Of a DNA stretch of 64,000 nucleotides, positions 9,832-19,732 are shown piece after piece. The stretch is from Octadecabacter arcticus 238 (lineage in GTDB: Bacteria > Pseudomonadota > Alphaproteobacteria > Rhodobacterales > Rhodobacteraceae): contig NC_020908.1 in assembly GCF_000155735.2 (NCBI RefSeq), positions 1,245,001 through 1,309,000 on the forward strand, read 5' to 3'. Every line of letters begins with the position of its first letter. The stretch's first letter is position 1. The notes below the pieces were generated by a model. The model ran no database searches. It saw only the letters and a list, made by a program, of their open reading frames with translations, and was not told the origin of the DNA. The position numbers and the translations under genes were made by a program.

Positions 9832-10993
9832 ATGATCAAGCAATACAAAACAGTCTCCTTATCCGACGAGCAGCGCATAGCACTTGAAGCGCTTTGCCGC
9901 CGCCGCAAAGTTGACGCCCTTGTATAGCACTTGAAGCGCTTTGCCGCCGCCGCAAAGTTGACGCCCTTGTATAGCACTTGAAGCGCTTTGCCGCCGCCGC
10001 AAAGTTGACGCCCTTGTTTGGAAACGGGCGCGCGCGTTTCTTCTTTTGGACGCAGGAGAAGACGCCGGAACGGTTTGCCGGATTTTGGATATTGGCCCGA
10101 CAGTTTTGACGGAGTGGCGATTTGCCTTTGCCGGTGCGGGACTATCGTTTTTCGGTCTGAAGGACTACAGCCAGCGTCAGGGTCATTTGTCCGTCGTGCA
10201 AGAGCAGGCGGTGAGAGCCCATTTCACCGCGCAGCCTGCCCGCAATGCCGATGAAGTCTGTGCCTATGTTCTAGCCGAGTGCGACCAAAACTACAGCACG
10301 TCGGGAGCCGCCAAGCTGATGCGCCGCCTGGGGTTCGCGTATAAGAAACCACAATTGCTGCCTGCACAGGCCGATGAAGCCAAGCAGGCTGCGTTTATTG
10401 CCAAATATGAGGCCCTGATGAACGGGTTGGCCGCAGATGAGATGGTTGTCTTTTCGGACGCTGTCCACCCCGAACACCAGAGCCGCCCCGCCCATGGTTG
10501 GTTCCCCAAGGGACAAAAGACGGCCCTGAAGGCGACATCAGGGCGCAAGCGGCTCAACATTCAGGGCGCGCTTGACCTTGAGACTTTCCAGTTCACCTTT
10601 GTGGAAGGCGAGAAGATCAATGCCCAGACAACCCGACAGATGCTGGAAAAGTTGGAACGCAACAACCAAACCAAGACGGCCATCCACGTCTTTGTCGACA
10701 ATGCCCGCTATCATCATGCCAAGATACTACAGCCATGGCTGGACAGCCCAGCACGTCGGGTGAAGTTGCATTTCTTGCCAGCATATGCCCCGCACCTCAA
10801 CCCGATCGAGCGTCTTTGGGGTGTTATGCACAAATGGGTCACCCACAATCGGCACTATGCAACGTTCAACCAATTCACAGAGGCTATTTTCGACTTCTTC
10901 CGCAAGACCCTGCGAGAAAAATAGCCAGAGTTCCGCGACACCGTCACCGACAACTTCCGCGTCATATCGCTCAAGGAATACAAAGTGATTTGA
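9832..10993 (+). pseudogene. IS630 transposase, frameshifted and nonsense-mutated
   Basis: This is the same gene as the intact 355-residue transposase at 19808. A tandem triplication of a 47-bp unit adds 94 bp after about codon 31 and shifts the frame. Near the end a TGG codon is TAG (10921), cutting the last 23 residues. The DDE residues are still encoded (VVFSDAVHPEH, FVDNARYHH, NPIERLWGVM) but not in one frame with the N-terminal HTH. It is not expected to be active. Confidence 0.92.
9877..10017 (+). repeat. 47-bp unit repeated three times in tandem
   Basis: Three identical copies run 9877-9923, 9924-9970 and 9971-10017, starting ATAGCACTTGAAGC. The second IS630 copy has a single unit at the same place, so this is a local duplication after the two copies diverged. 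The 94 added bases break the transposase frame. Confidence 0.95.
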
Positions 10994-11145
10994 GGGGAAA
11001 ACCTCAGGTCAATTCAGGCGCGGGAGTATAATATCTTTTTAATTTACAGAGTCTTCTGAATTCGTAAGACAAACTGTTTCCAAAATCGAAATAGGACTTA
11101 CGCAGGCCGTGGCAGAGCGAGGTAGACGCTGTCTGACCACACACC

Positions 11146-12230
11146 TTGGATTTAAACATCAAGTGCAACGGTTGATTTAAAGGCCACGATTTCGTCGGCC
11201 ATAGCTTCAGCGGGTGTTCTCCATCCGAGGGTTTTTCTTGGACGGTTGTTCATCAGGTTTGCAACGTCGTTGAGCCATGTTTGGCTTGCACCGCTCAGGT
11301 CAGTTCCTTTGGGCATGAACTGACGCAGCAGTCCGTTGGTGTTCTCGTTGCTGCCGCGCTGCCAGGGAGCATGCGGATCGCAGAACTAGATATCAATTTT
11401 CAATCGTCGCGCCAATTCCGGATGGCAGGCCATTTCGGAGCCACGGTCATAGGTCATGCTCTTGCGCAAATCAGCGGGTAGTCGTCTCATCTGGCGGGTG
11501 AAGCTGTCAAGCGCGGCCTCGGCCCCATTGCCATCCATTTTGCAAAGAATGACAAAGCGTGTCTTGCGCTCGACCAAGGTCCCCACTGACGAGCGATTGA
11601 ATGCGCCCTTGATGAGGTCGCCCTCCCAATGGCCTGGTACCAGTCGTGCTTCGATCTCTTCAGGGCGATTGATAATGCGCAATGATTCCGGGACCATAGC
11701 ACTGCCCGCCGCTGTCCTGCGCTTGAGCCCACGCTTAGGCTTCGCTTGACGCAACGCCTCGATCATCGCCGCCTTCAGCCCGCCACGTGGCTGCGCGTAA
11801 ATCGCGGCATAGATGGTCTCATGGCTCACATGGGCGGATGGATCATCAGGCTTCATGAGACGCAGTCTCTGCGCAATCTGCTCAGGCGACCAGTGCAGAT
11901 GTACGAGCTTGCCATGAACGAAACGATAAAGATCGCTCCCCTCCACAAGCTTGCGCTTGCGGCGGCAGCGCGCGCGCCGGGCATCATAGGCCTGCCGCGC
12001 CGCTTGCGGGCAATAGCTGCCGTCTTCCTGCCGACCTCGCGCCAGCTCACGGCAGATCGTGCTCGCCGGGCGATGCAAAAGCTGGCCGATCAACCGCTGA
12101 CTGCTGCCCCTATTATGCTCGGCTAATATCACGCCACGGTCCTCGCTGCTGAGGTGCTTGCTTCGTATGTCCATCACAACATCCTATGCCCAAAGGGCTC
12201 TGAGTGTTGCATTTGAAACTTGAGTCTAAG
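11146..12230 (-). mobile_element. IS30-family element inserted in a GNAT gene
   Basis: It is bounded by CACC on both sides (11142-11145 and 12231-12234), interpreted as the target duplication. Its ends are imperfect inverted repeats sharing about 17 of 24 positions, including TGCAAC. It carries a single transposase gene on the minus strand. Confidence 0.85.
11152..12174 (-). pseudogene. IS30 transposase with internal stop
   Basis: The 340-codon frame encodes an IS30 transposase: HTH_38 at residues 1-45, EGDLIKG (first catalytic Asp) near residue 185, and MTYDRGSEMA (second Asp) near 245. At 11386-11388 a TAG interrupts the frame after LKIDI. It continues in the same frame with [18 protein letters not shown], which carries the catalytic Glu, to the stop at 11152. 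The ATG at 12174 starts MDIRSKHLSS. Without readthrough the product lacks the catalytic Glu and should be inactive. Confidence 0.9.
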
Positions 12231-12703
12231 CACCGTCGATGCAAAATGTGCCTTTGGCGCGGTGGGTTTCGGTAAAACCAAGGGACGTGAGCAGCCCGAC
12301 TGACGCGGTGTTGAGCGGGTCTGCATCGGCGGTCAGTTCGGTGTGATCCGTGTTCGCCCATAGGAAGGGGATGATTGCACCCATCGCTTCGGTGATGATG
12401 CCTTTGCGCCAATGATCGGGGTGCAGGATGAAGCCGACTTCGTTGTCGACGTGATTGCCCGCGTTGCCAATAAGCCGTCCGTCCAATTCGATCTGGAAGT
12501 AGGTTTTTCGGCTGTGCCAGTCGTTAAGGCGCCACTCAAGGCTTCGTTTCGTCACTGCGCGGCTCTCATGGGGCGCGGTTGACCAGTACTGCATGGCGCG
12601 AGGATCTGAATAGATCGCAAACATATCGTCTAAATCGCCCGCCTGTGGGCCGCGCAAGATCAGTCGTTCGGTAAATATCATAAAATAAGCTCCCCCAAGC
12701 AAT

Positions 12704-12734
12704 AAGGGCCCCCAAGATGAACTTGGAGGCCCTT
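12704..12734 (-). terminator. Terminator between gltA and the GNAT gene
   Basis: A 13-position stem with one mismatch (AAGGGCC..CCAAG / CTTGG..GGCCCTT, loop 5 nt) lies 21 nt past the gltA stop on the minus strand. Only a weak T-rich tail follows, so it may terminate incompletely. Confidence 0.6.
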
Positions 12735-12754
12735 TGGTCTGTCATTTAGACAAA

Positions 12755-14047
12755 TTAACGGTCTTCGATATCCACATAATCAATGGCCGCTTCACCCATG
12801 TACAGCTGACGGGGACGCCCAATTTTCAGCTGTGGATCATCAAGCTGTTCTTTCCACTGCGAAACCCAGCCGACGGTGCGCGCCAATGCGAAGATCGGCG
12901 TGAACATTGACGTCGGGAAACCCATCGCCTCAAGGATAATGCCGGAATAGAAGTCAACGTTCGGGAATAGCTTTTTCTCTGCAAAGTAGGGATCAGCGAG
13001 TGCCTGTTTTTCAAGTTCCATCGCGACCTGAAGCAGTGGATTGTCTTCGACGCCCATCAGTTCGAGCACTTCGTCAGCAGATTTTTTCATTACCGTCGCG
13101 CGCGGGTCGAAGTTTTTGTAAACGCGGTGACCAAAGCCCATCAAACGGTAGTTGTCGTTCTTGTCTTTGGCGCGGGCAATGAATTCAGGTATTCGATCAA
13201 CCGTGCCAATTTCTTTTAGCATCTCAAGGCAGGCTTGGTTTGCGCCACCATGTGCAGGCCCCCAAAGACAGGCGATGCCAGCGGCAATACAGGCGAACGG
13301 GTTGGCGCCAGATGAGGACGCAAGGCGCACCGTGGACGTAGATGCGTTTTGTTCATGATCCGCGTGCAGCGTGAAAATACGGTCCATCGCGCGCGCAAGG
13401 ATCGGGTTCACGTGGTATTCTTCTGCGGGAACGCTGAAACACATATGCAAGAAATTGGACGCATAATCGAGGTCGTTGCGCGGGTACACAAACGGTTGCC
13501 CGATTGAATACTTATACGCCATCGCTGCAATTGTCGGCATTTTCGCTACCAAACGAATGGACGCCACTTCGCGCTGGTGTGGATCGTTGGGGTCCGTGCT
13601 GTCGTGATAGAAAGCAGACATTGCACCAACCACGCCAACCATCGTCGCCATCGGATGCGCATCGCGACGGAACCCGCGGAAGAAGTTGTGCATCTGTTCG
13701 TGGATCATTGTGTGGTTCGTCACGAGACGTTCAAATTTCTCCAACTCTTCAGCAGATGGAAGATTGCCGTAGAGCAGTGCAAAACACACTTCGAGATAAT
13801 GGGATTTTTCGGCCAACTGGTCAATCGGGTAGCCGCGGTGCAGCAATTCGCCCTTGTCGCCATCGATAAAGGTAATCGTGCTGTCGCAGGCCGCTGTCGA
13901 CGTAAAGCCAGGATCGTAGGTGAACACGCCCGCTTGGCTGTAGAGTTTGCGAATATCTATGACATTCGGCCCAGCGGTTGGGGAAAGAATCGGCAGCTCA
14001 TATGAAATGCCATCAATTGTCAGTGTTGCGGTTTTCTGTTCAGCCAT
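12755..14047 (-). CDS. gltA: Citrate synthase (type II)
   Basis: The 430-residue length is standard for the hexameric, NADH-sensitive Gram-negative type. Active-site segments are present: [30 protein letters not shown] and PNVDFYSG, carrying the catalytic His, His and Asp. It condenses acetyl-CoA with oxaloacetate to open the TCA cycle. The ATG at 14047 begins [13 protein letters not shown]. It lies 97 nt downstream of gltX in the same direction and is followed by its own terminator. Confidence 0.97.
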   Translation of the reverse strand: MAEQKTATLTIDGISYELPILSPTAGPNVIDIRKLYSQAGVFTYDPGFTSTAACDSTITFIDGDKGELLHRGYPIDQLAEKSHYLEVCFALLYGNLPSAEELEKFERLVTNHTMIHEQMHNFFRGFRRDAHPMATMVGVVGAMSAFYHDSTDPNDPHQREVASIRLVAKMPTIAAMAYKYSIGQPFVYPRNDLDYASNFLHMCFSVPAEEYHVNPILARAMDRIFTLHADHEQNASTSTVRLASSSGANPFACIAAGIACLWGPAHGGANQACLEMLKEIGTVDRIPEFIARAKDKNDNYRLMGFGHRVYKNFDPRATVMKKSADEVLELMGVEDNPLLQVAMELEKQALADPYFAEKKLFPNVDFYSGIILEAMGFPTSMFTPIFALARTVGWVSQWKEQLDDPQLKIGRPRQLYMGEAAIDYVDIEDR

Positions 14048-14144
14048 GTTTTTTCCCTTTCAAGGCACGCCCATGGGGGTCCCAAGCAGCGTCAGCGGTT
14101 ATCTGGTTCACTTTTCGTTACCCAAGAAAGGTAACAAAAGCGTT

Positions 14145-15548
14145 TCAGCAGGTGGCGTCTTGAATACGAGAGATAGTTTCTTCGCGTCCAAGGATCAACA
14201 TCATGTCAAAAATCGAAGGGGACACACCGCGACCCGCGAGCGCCGCGCGAAGCGGGCCAGCCAGTTTGCCGAGTTTGGTGTCATGGGCCTCAGCGAGGGC
14301 GGCCACGATCCCCTCAAGTTCTTCTCTGGACCAGCTAGCAGTTTGCAGCTGCGGCGTCAATTCTGCCAGTATACCTTTGTGTACATCGTCAAGCGACTTG
14401 GCAGGCTTTTCATCAATGGATATAGGCCGCGACGTCAAGATAAAGTGTGCCTTATCAAGAAGTTCTGGAAATGTCTTCGCACGTTCTTTCAGGCTAGGCA
14501 TGGCCTTCAACATGCCGTTACATTGCGCTGCAGTCAGCGCAGGTGCGTCCGTTGCCACCAGAAACACCTCAAGTTCATGCAGCAGCGCAGCATTTTCTGC
14601 GACTGCAACATGCTGACCACACAGGTTTTCGAGCTTTTTGGTATCAAATCGCGCGGGGCTTTTGCCGATGCCATCGAAATCAAACCAGTCACGCGCCTGC
14701 GCATCGCTGAAAAATTCATCATCGCCATGTGACCAGCCTAAACGGGTCAAATAATTACGCATGCCTGCCGCTGGATAGCCCAAAGCCTGATATTCGGACG
14801 CACCCGTCGCGCCGTGGCGTTTGGACAGCTTTTTGCCATCAGGCCCGAAAATAAGCGGTATGTGGGCGAGTGTGGGTTTGCTCCAGCCCATGGCGTCGTA
14901 AATCAGGTTCTGGCGAAACGCATTTGCAAGGTGATCGTCACCACGGATCACATGGGTGACTCCCATATCATGATCATCCACCACCACCGCAAGCATATAG
15001 ACCGGCGAGCCGTCAGAGCGCAGCAATATCATGTCATCGAGTTGCTCGTTTTGCCATGTGACGTCGCCTTGGACCTCATCATGCAAGGTTGTCGCTCCGG
15101 TGCGCGGAGCTTTGAGGCGCACAACAAAGGGCAGGTCGGGGTGGTCGGGGTCTGCCACGTCGCGCCAAGGTGAGCGGTAGAGGGTCGAGACCTTGTTGGC
15201 GCGCGCATCCTCTCGGAACGCCTCAATCTCGTCTTGGGTTGCGAAACATTTGTAGGCATGCCCATCTGCAAGCATCTGGTGCGCGACCTCTGCGTGACGA
15301 TCAGCTTGTGCGGCTTGCGATGTTGGCGCACCGTCCCAATCCAGGCCCAGCCATGTCAGCCCGTCAAGGATCGCTTGGGTGTTTTCGTCCGTTGATCGCG
15401 CCTTGTCGGTGTCTTCAATGCGCAGCAAGAACTTGCCGCCACGCCCGCGCGCATAAAGCCAGTTGAACAGCGCCGTGCGTGCGCCGCCGATGTGCAGCGC
15501 ACCCGTTGGTGAGGGGGCAAAGCGGGTGACGACGGGCGTTTCGGACAT
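14145..15548 (-). CDS. gltX: Glutamate-tRNA ligase
   Basis: This 467-residue class I aminoacyl-tRNA synthetase has the HIGH-type motif in [16 protein letters not shown] (residues 8-23) and the KMSKS-type motif as KLSKRHG near residue 240. It charges tRNA-Glu (some alphaproteobacterial forms also charge tRNA-Gln). The gene is complete. It is transcribed away from the divergent comEC, with 83 nt between them, so the two promoters share this short gap. Confidence 0.97.
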   Translation of the reverse strand: MSETPVVTRFAPSPTGALHIGGARTALFNWLYARGRGGKFLLRIEDTDKARSTDENTQAILDGLTWLGLDWDGAPTSQAAQADRHAEVAHQMLADGHAYKCFATQDEIEAFREDARANKVSTLYRSPWRDVADPDHPDLPFVVRLKAPRTGATTLHDEVQGDVTWQNEQLDDMILLRSDGSPVYMLAVVVDDHDMGVTHVIRGDDHLANAFRQNLIYDAMGWSKPTLAHIPLIFGPDGKKLSKRHGATGASEYQALGYPAAGMRNYLTRLGWSHGDDEFFSDAQARDWFDFDGIGKSPARFDTKKLENLCGQHVAVAENAALLHELEVFLVATDAPALTAAQCNGMLKAMPSLKERAKTFPELLDKAHFILTSRPISIDEKPAKSLDDVHKGILAELTPQLQTASWSREELEGIVAALAEAHDTKLGKLAGPLRAALAGRGVSPSIFDMMLILGREETISRIQDATC

Positions 15549-16550
15549 GGGAAATTAACCTTTTGCTAACCACCATTTTGGTATGTTGGTGGGCTTAGGC
15601 GGGCAATACTAACAACTTGAGGGAATATCCAGTGCGCAGGCTGCACGACCTTGGGACACAATTCGGTGCCCAGCGGGGCCATCTGTTCGGCTGGACACCT
15701 GTTCTGCTGGGTCTTGGCATTTGCGGCTACTTTGCAGCGCAGACCGAACCCGCTGCGATCACTTGTGTAATGCTACTTGGGATCGGGCTGTTCGGGATCG
15801 CTGTGCAACGGCTTTTGCCAGATGGTGCGCGCATTATCGTTGTTGGCGTGGCGCTGCTTCTGGTCGGGTTTGGTTTGGCCGGACTGCGGGCCAATATCGT
15901 GGCGGAACCGGTGTTGGGGTTTCGCTATTATGGCCCCATTCAAGGGCGCATCATCGAAATTGACCGGTCCGGCATACTACACGACTCTTGTGATTATGTG
16001 TGGAATTAGTATCCACGGTGAGACAGCGGCGTTTGGGTCTGACCTGAGCAGTTTACGGAGCTGATCGAAGCCAATTCGAAAGAATGACTTTGCAAAATAT
16101 CCGTGTTTTTTCCGCTTCATTTTCCCGCCTCCAATAAGCTTTGTGGCGGTTTTAGATGCCCATGCAACCGCGAGCGCAACGCCCCCTACAAGAAGCTCAA
16201 GTTTTTTGGAGATGGTCAGTCGTGTGTCTTCAAGATTGAAGCCGCGTGTCTTTGTGTCGCCAAAGAGGCTCTCAATGGCCCATCTTTTCTTGTAGGTGGC
16301 GAGGGCCCGATGTGCGGGCCGGTTAGAGACGACGATCAAAAGCTCACCCCCCTTGATGCGCTTTGCAGCAAAGCTAAACCACGTGGCCTCCCCCAAATTG
16401 TTGCCTCCAAATCGGGCATCAAAGTTGCGCTTACCGCGACAGGTGCGCAACAAGGTGCTTAGATTTTGCGTTTTCCCGTCCTGTGTGGTCACAAGTTGGT
16501 TTGCTTTGATACGGATGACAAATGGGACGTTGTTTTTATGAAGAAAATCC

Positions 16551-18155
16551 GTAACTCCCAAGGACCCCATCGGATATCGGGTTTTGTGTTGCCCTTGCGA
16601 CGTTAGAGCCGAGCGATGATCTGTTGTGGTGATAGGGTGAGTGTTTCGAGGATATTGCCCCCGTGTTTTCTGACCGTCGAGATGACGGATCTGATGTCAG
16701 CGAAGACCTGCGCGCCCTCGAGGGTGCGGAAAGTTCCCGAGATTTTCATGCGCAACTTCATCATGCGCAGGTCCCGTTCGGCCTGATTGTTGGTGAAGGG
16801 AACTGTGAAGTCCGTAAGGAACCTTAGGACGTCATCACGGTAGTCGCGCAAGCGGACCAGAAGGTTATGGCCTGGCCGCCTGGCTTTTCGGCCTCGCGCA
16901 CCAGTGCGTCTAGCCAGTGGGTCTTGTCGCTCATGGAAGGCGAGGCCCTCGGTGAGGATAGCCATGTATTTGGTGAGGATGCCGTGGTGAACCGACGTGG
17001 GGAGTTCGGTCTCGCCTCGCCCCTGAGCCGCGCACTTGAGCTGATTGGCGCTGTTGAGCAGCACGCTCATCGCGCACGCCCACAGCTCCTTTTCGATTTC
17101 TTCGATGGCCTTGAGTTCCCGTAAATGATGCGCCCCGCACAGGGCGTGCGCGTCCACCCCACTCATATGGGCGTAATAGGACTTCCAGTGGTCATGAACA
17201 ATTGTCCCGCCGGTCAGGAAGGATGGAACAGCACCGCGCTTGGCGCTGATGCGATAATGCGTGAAGGCGAGATCGCTGATTGAGTGCAGCCAGTGCAGCT
17301 TACCATCAACACGAAGTCCGGTCTCATCCAGATGCCGAACGCCGCCTTCATTGAGCCGGGCCAGAATGTGTTCGACGACGCCACCCAAGGTACGCGCTGT
17401 GCCGTTCACCCAGTTGGTCACGCTGGCCGCGCATAGGCTGGTGGCACCAAACAAATCACGCAGGAGTTGGCAGACCCGATCCTCGGGGATCAGCTGCTGA
17501 ACATTGCAGTAGACCGCCGCCGCCCGAATGCGCTTACCGTATTGCACGTGTGCATTCACGCCATCGGGAAAGGTGGCTGTCGTCGTGGCTCGGCAATGGC
17601 CACAACAATAAATCGCTGCCTGATGCTCTGTGACCTCCAGACGCGGCACCGGTATGTCATAAACCTGACGCCTCTCCACCGCCTTGATCATCCCAGCCGT
17701 CAAGCCATGCTGACAGGTGCCACAGGCCTCAGCCTCATGTCGCTCCACAAAGTCAGGCGTTGCTGTCTGACGTAGGGTGTCGCCTCGGTGGCCAACTTAA
17801 CCACCACTTTTCTTACCGGACTTACCACGCAGGCTACGCGGTACCGGCTTCTTCAACCCATCACTCGAAGGCGGCTTGCTGCTATTACTGCTGTTCTTGG
17901 CCAACTGACGCCGCAGATCCGCATTCTCTTGCGCCATGCTCGCCAACGCGGCTTCCAACTCGGCGATCCTGCGCAGAGCCGTGGCGAGGAGTTGTTCAAG
18001 AGCAGTAACTTGGTCCATTCCACCAATGATTCAGAGAAATCGTCACAGCGCCACGAAATTCAGACCACAACAGAAAATTCATGCGCCTAATAACCAAGGA
18101 GACTCACATCAAAACTGACAAAAACCCGTTATCGGCTGGGGTGCTTGGGAGTTAC
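16551..18155 (-). mobile_element. IS66-family element (single-ORF, ISBst12-like) inside IS4 copy A
   Basis: The ends start GTAACTCCCAAG, the GTAA-type terminus of IS66, with extended imperfect repeats. An 8-bp target duplication GAAAATCC is at 16543-16550 and 18156-18163, the size typical of IS66. It is 1605 bp long and encodes only the TnpC-type transposase, with no tnpA or tnpB. Confidence 0.93.
16603..18018 (-). pseudogene. IS66 transposase (TnpC type) with nonsense codon 74
   Basis: The N-terminal 73 residues hold the leucine-rich coiled coil and the typical KNSSNSSKPPSSDG segment. A TAA at 17797-17799 replaces what homologues carry as Gln in GGQVGHRGD. The same frame then continues through the zinc-binding CGTCQ..CCGHC segment, LDETGLRV, VHDHWKSYY and NNQAERDLRMMKLR (DDE residues) to the stop at 16603. 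The full frame is 472 codons. A start at 17748 would lack the DNA-binding N-terminus. It is probably inactive unless the stop is read through. Confidence 0.88.
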
Positions 18156-19266
18156 GAAAATCCAACCATTGTGCTCCAATGAATTCCCGGTCCGCTAACA
18201 AGAACTTGATGGTGGAGACCTCAAACACCGACAGATAACGTTTCATCAAGGCAATGCGCTGAGCAGTATCGCTGTTCCCTGCACGCCCCAAAACGCTCCA
18301 CATCAACGGAATACGGTGGCGGCGTGTGACAATGGCTAAGACCAAGAAGTTGACATGGCGTTGGCCAATTTTCCAATTTGTTCGGTCCAAGCATAAATGC
18401 CAGGTGGGGCCAGAACCAATCATTTTAACAAGCAAGGGGGCCGCCCAATCCGAGCCAAGATCAACATGCTGGAAAAAGCGTTGTAGGCGACGGTAGGTGC
18501 TTTCAACCTTGCTATCGGTAGGAAACTCACAGGCCAGATGGCTCAAATTTACCGTCCGGGCATTCACCATTCCCATGATCAAGAGGCACATCGTTTCAAG
18601 GCGACTGTTGCTCAACTCTAAATGGGGGGATAACCTCTTCTTGAGGGTCGTCAGGGCTTTCGTGATCATCCGTGGAACCTTTTTTAGCGATAAGAGTCCG
18701 CTCCTAAATCACCTTCTGACACCCTCAACCACCCTACTTTCGTGTAGTATGCCGGTCCGGATCAGACGCCGTGCGCCTGACGCTTGATCGTGTTGTGCTG
18801 GCGCGGATGGACACAGCCCGCACGCCCGCAACCGTGCGTATTTCGTTGCATGGCGATCAGGGGTTTATCACGCCCGAACCGGGGCAGGTCGTCTTGATGA
18901 CGGGGCATCTGTCGCCGCCATCCGGCCCTGTGGAACCGGGTGGTTTCGATTTTCAACGCATGGCATGGTTTGAAGGGCTCGGCGCGGTCGGCTATACACG
19001 CACCCCTGTTTTATTGGGCGCTGAGGCCAGCGAGGCCGCGGCGGGTCTGTGGGTCTATCGCCAAAGGGTCGCAATCAGTCGCGGCGTGCAGGACCGATTG
19101 AACGGCGAATCCGGTGCCTTTGCCGCTGCGATCATGACGGGGGACCGATCCGGCATGGGGCAGGACAGTTTGGCGGCGCTGCGGGCGTCCAATCTGGCGC
19201 ATTTACTTTCCACAAACGGGATTAAAGCCACCGGCTTCCAGCCGGTCCGCTTTAGCGTAATGTACT

Positions 19267-19335
19267 ATAATCTTCCCTCTCATTTTTAAGACCCCGCGAA
19301 GCGGTAAGGGTCTTAAAAATGAAAGGGAAGATTAT
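19267..19335 (+). promoter_or_regulatory. Long inverted repeat over the tnpA start region
   Basis: A hairpin with arms of about 28 nt (ATAATCTTCCCT... and ...AGGGAAGATTAT) and a GCGAAGC-type loop covers the Shine-Dalgarno (AGGGAAG) and start codon of tnpA. In IS200 elements such a structure is known to block incoming transcription and to hide the ribosome site. The same role is inferred here. Confidence 0.75.
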
Positions 19336-19732
19336 GATCTATTCCACAGGAAGCCATACCAAATTTTATCACCGATTTCACGTCGTCTGGACAACAAAAT
19401 ACCGATACAAAGTTATGCGCGGTGAAATGCGTGAGCGTATCCGTGAAACCATTATCCAAACATGCCAAGAACTTGGCGTGCATATTGAGACGGGCGTATT
19501 GTCGACCGATCACGTCCACATGTTCATATCGGTCCCGCCTCAGATAGCTTTGTCAAAGGTGATGATGCGGATCAAGGGACGCTCGTCTTATAAGATACAG
19601 CGCGAGTTTCCCGAACTGCGCAAACGGTACTGGGGCCAGCGGTTTTGGGCTCGCGGATTTTTCTCAACAACCAGCGGCAATGTCACTGACGCTGTCATAC
19701 TTCAGTATCTTGAATTATACTCCTGCGCCTGA
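19334..19732 (+). CDS. tnpA: IS200/IS605 TnpA (Y1 HUH transposase), C-terminus altered
   Basis: From ATG 19334 the product reads MIYSTGSHTKFYHRFHVVW, with the HUH motif as HVHMF near residue 60 and the catalytic tyrosine in ILQYLE near residue 127. The IS630 copy 2 inserted after this tyrosine. The last native residues, ending LHSKREPTGVSR beyond the IS630, are replaced by LYSCA encoded in the IS630 end. All catalytic residues remain, but the C-terminal helix is shortened. ATG 19319 lies in the hairpin arm and is less likely as the start. Confidence 0.85.
   Translation: MIYSTGSHTKFYHRFHVVWTTKYRYKVMRGEMRERIRETIIQTCQELGVHIETGVLSTDHVHMFISVPPQIALSKVMMRIKGRSSYKIQREFPELRKRYWGQRFWARGFFSTTSGNVTDAVILQYLELYSCA

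Larger units (their letters stand above)
9742..11028 (+). mobile_element. IS630-family element, copy 1 (defective)
   Basis: The ends are near-perfect inverted repeats beginning TACTCCTGCGCCTGAATT (right end with one C for T change). They are flanked by TA on both sides (9740-9741 and 11029-11030), the TA duplication of IS630/Tc1 elements. The length is 1287 bp, exactly 94 bp longer than copy 2 at 19718-20910, and the difference is two extra copies of a 47-bp unit. Confidence 0.92.
11098..12681 (-). pseudogene. GNAT-family N-acetyltransferase, split by IS30
   Basis: The 5' part (12681 down to 12231) encodes about 150 residues of an RimJ/RimL-like acetyltransferase: MIFTERLILRGP, the acetyl-CoA segment around GFILHPDHWRKGIITEA and the C-terminal LLTSLGFTETHRAKGTF. 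The missing C-terminus lies on the other side of the IS30 at 11145-11098 and reads GVWSDSVYLALPRPA followed by TAA. Joining the parts with one copy of the flanking CACC gives a 164-codon open frame. ATG 12681 is preceded by GGGGGAG and is preferred over the upstream ATG at 12702. The remaining N-terminal protein lacks the last strand and may not fold. Confidence 0.9.
15977..18669 (-). pseudogene. IS4-family transposase, interrupted by IS66
   Basis: The N-terminal part (18669 to 18156) reads MITKALTTLKK to EFIGAQWLDF, and the C-terminal part (16542 to 15977) continues LHKNNVPFVIR to the stop. Joined, they make an open frame of 360 codons. Visible DDE elements are CLDRTNWKIG (first Asp), LLADREFIG (second Asp) and the YREK-like signature YKKRWAIESLFGDTK. 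Unlike copy B, this copy has no point lesion and was probably functional until the IS66 landed. Confidence 0.9.
15973..18751 (-). mobile_element. IS4-family element, copy A (in comEC; itself split by IS66)
   Basis: Terminal inverted repeats CATACTACACGA lie at both ends, with a 9-bp target duplication CCGGTCCGG at 15964-15972 and 18752-18760. Without the IS66 it is 1166 bp, the same length as copy B at 26143-27308. Confidence 0.94.

Noticed and set aside
9877..10017. Repeat array considered as CRISPR
   Set aside because: Units are directly contiguous with no spacers and lie in a transposase gene. The CGACCTT repeats at 30916 also have no spacers.
11746..12126. 126-codon plus-strand frame
   Set aside because: Antisense to the IS30 transposase and without recognisable features.
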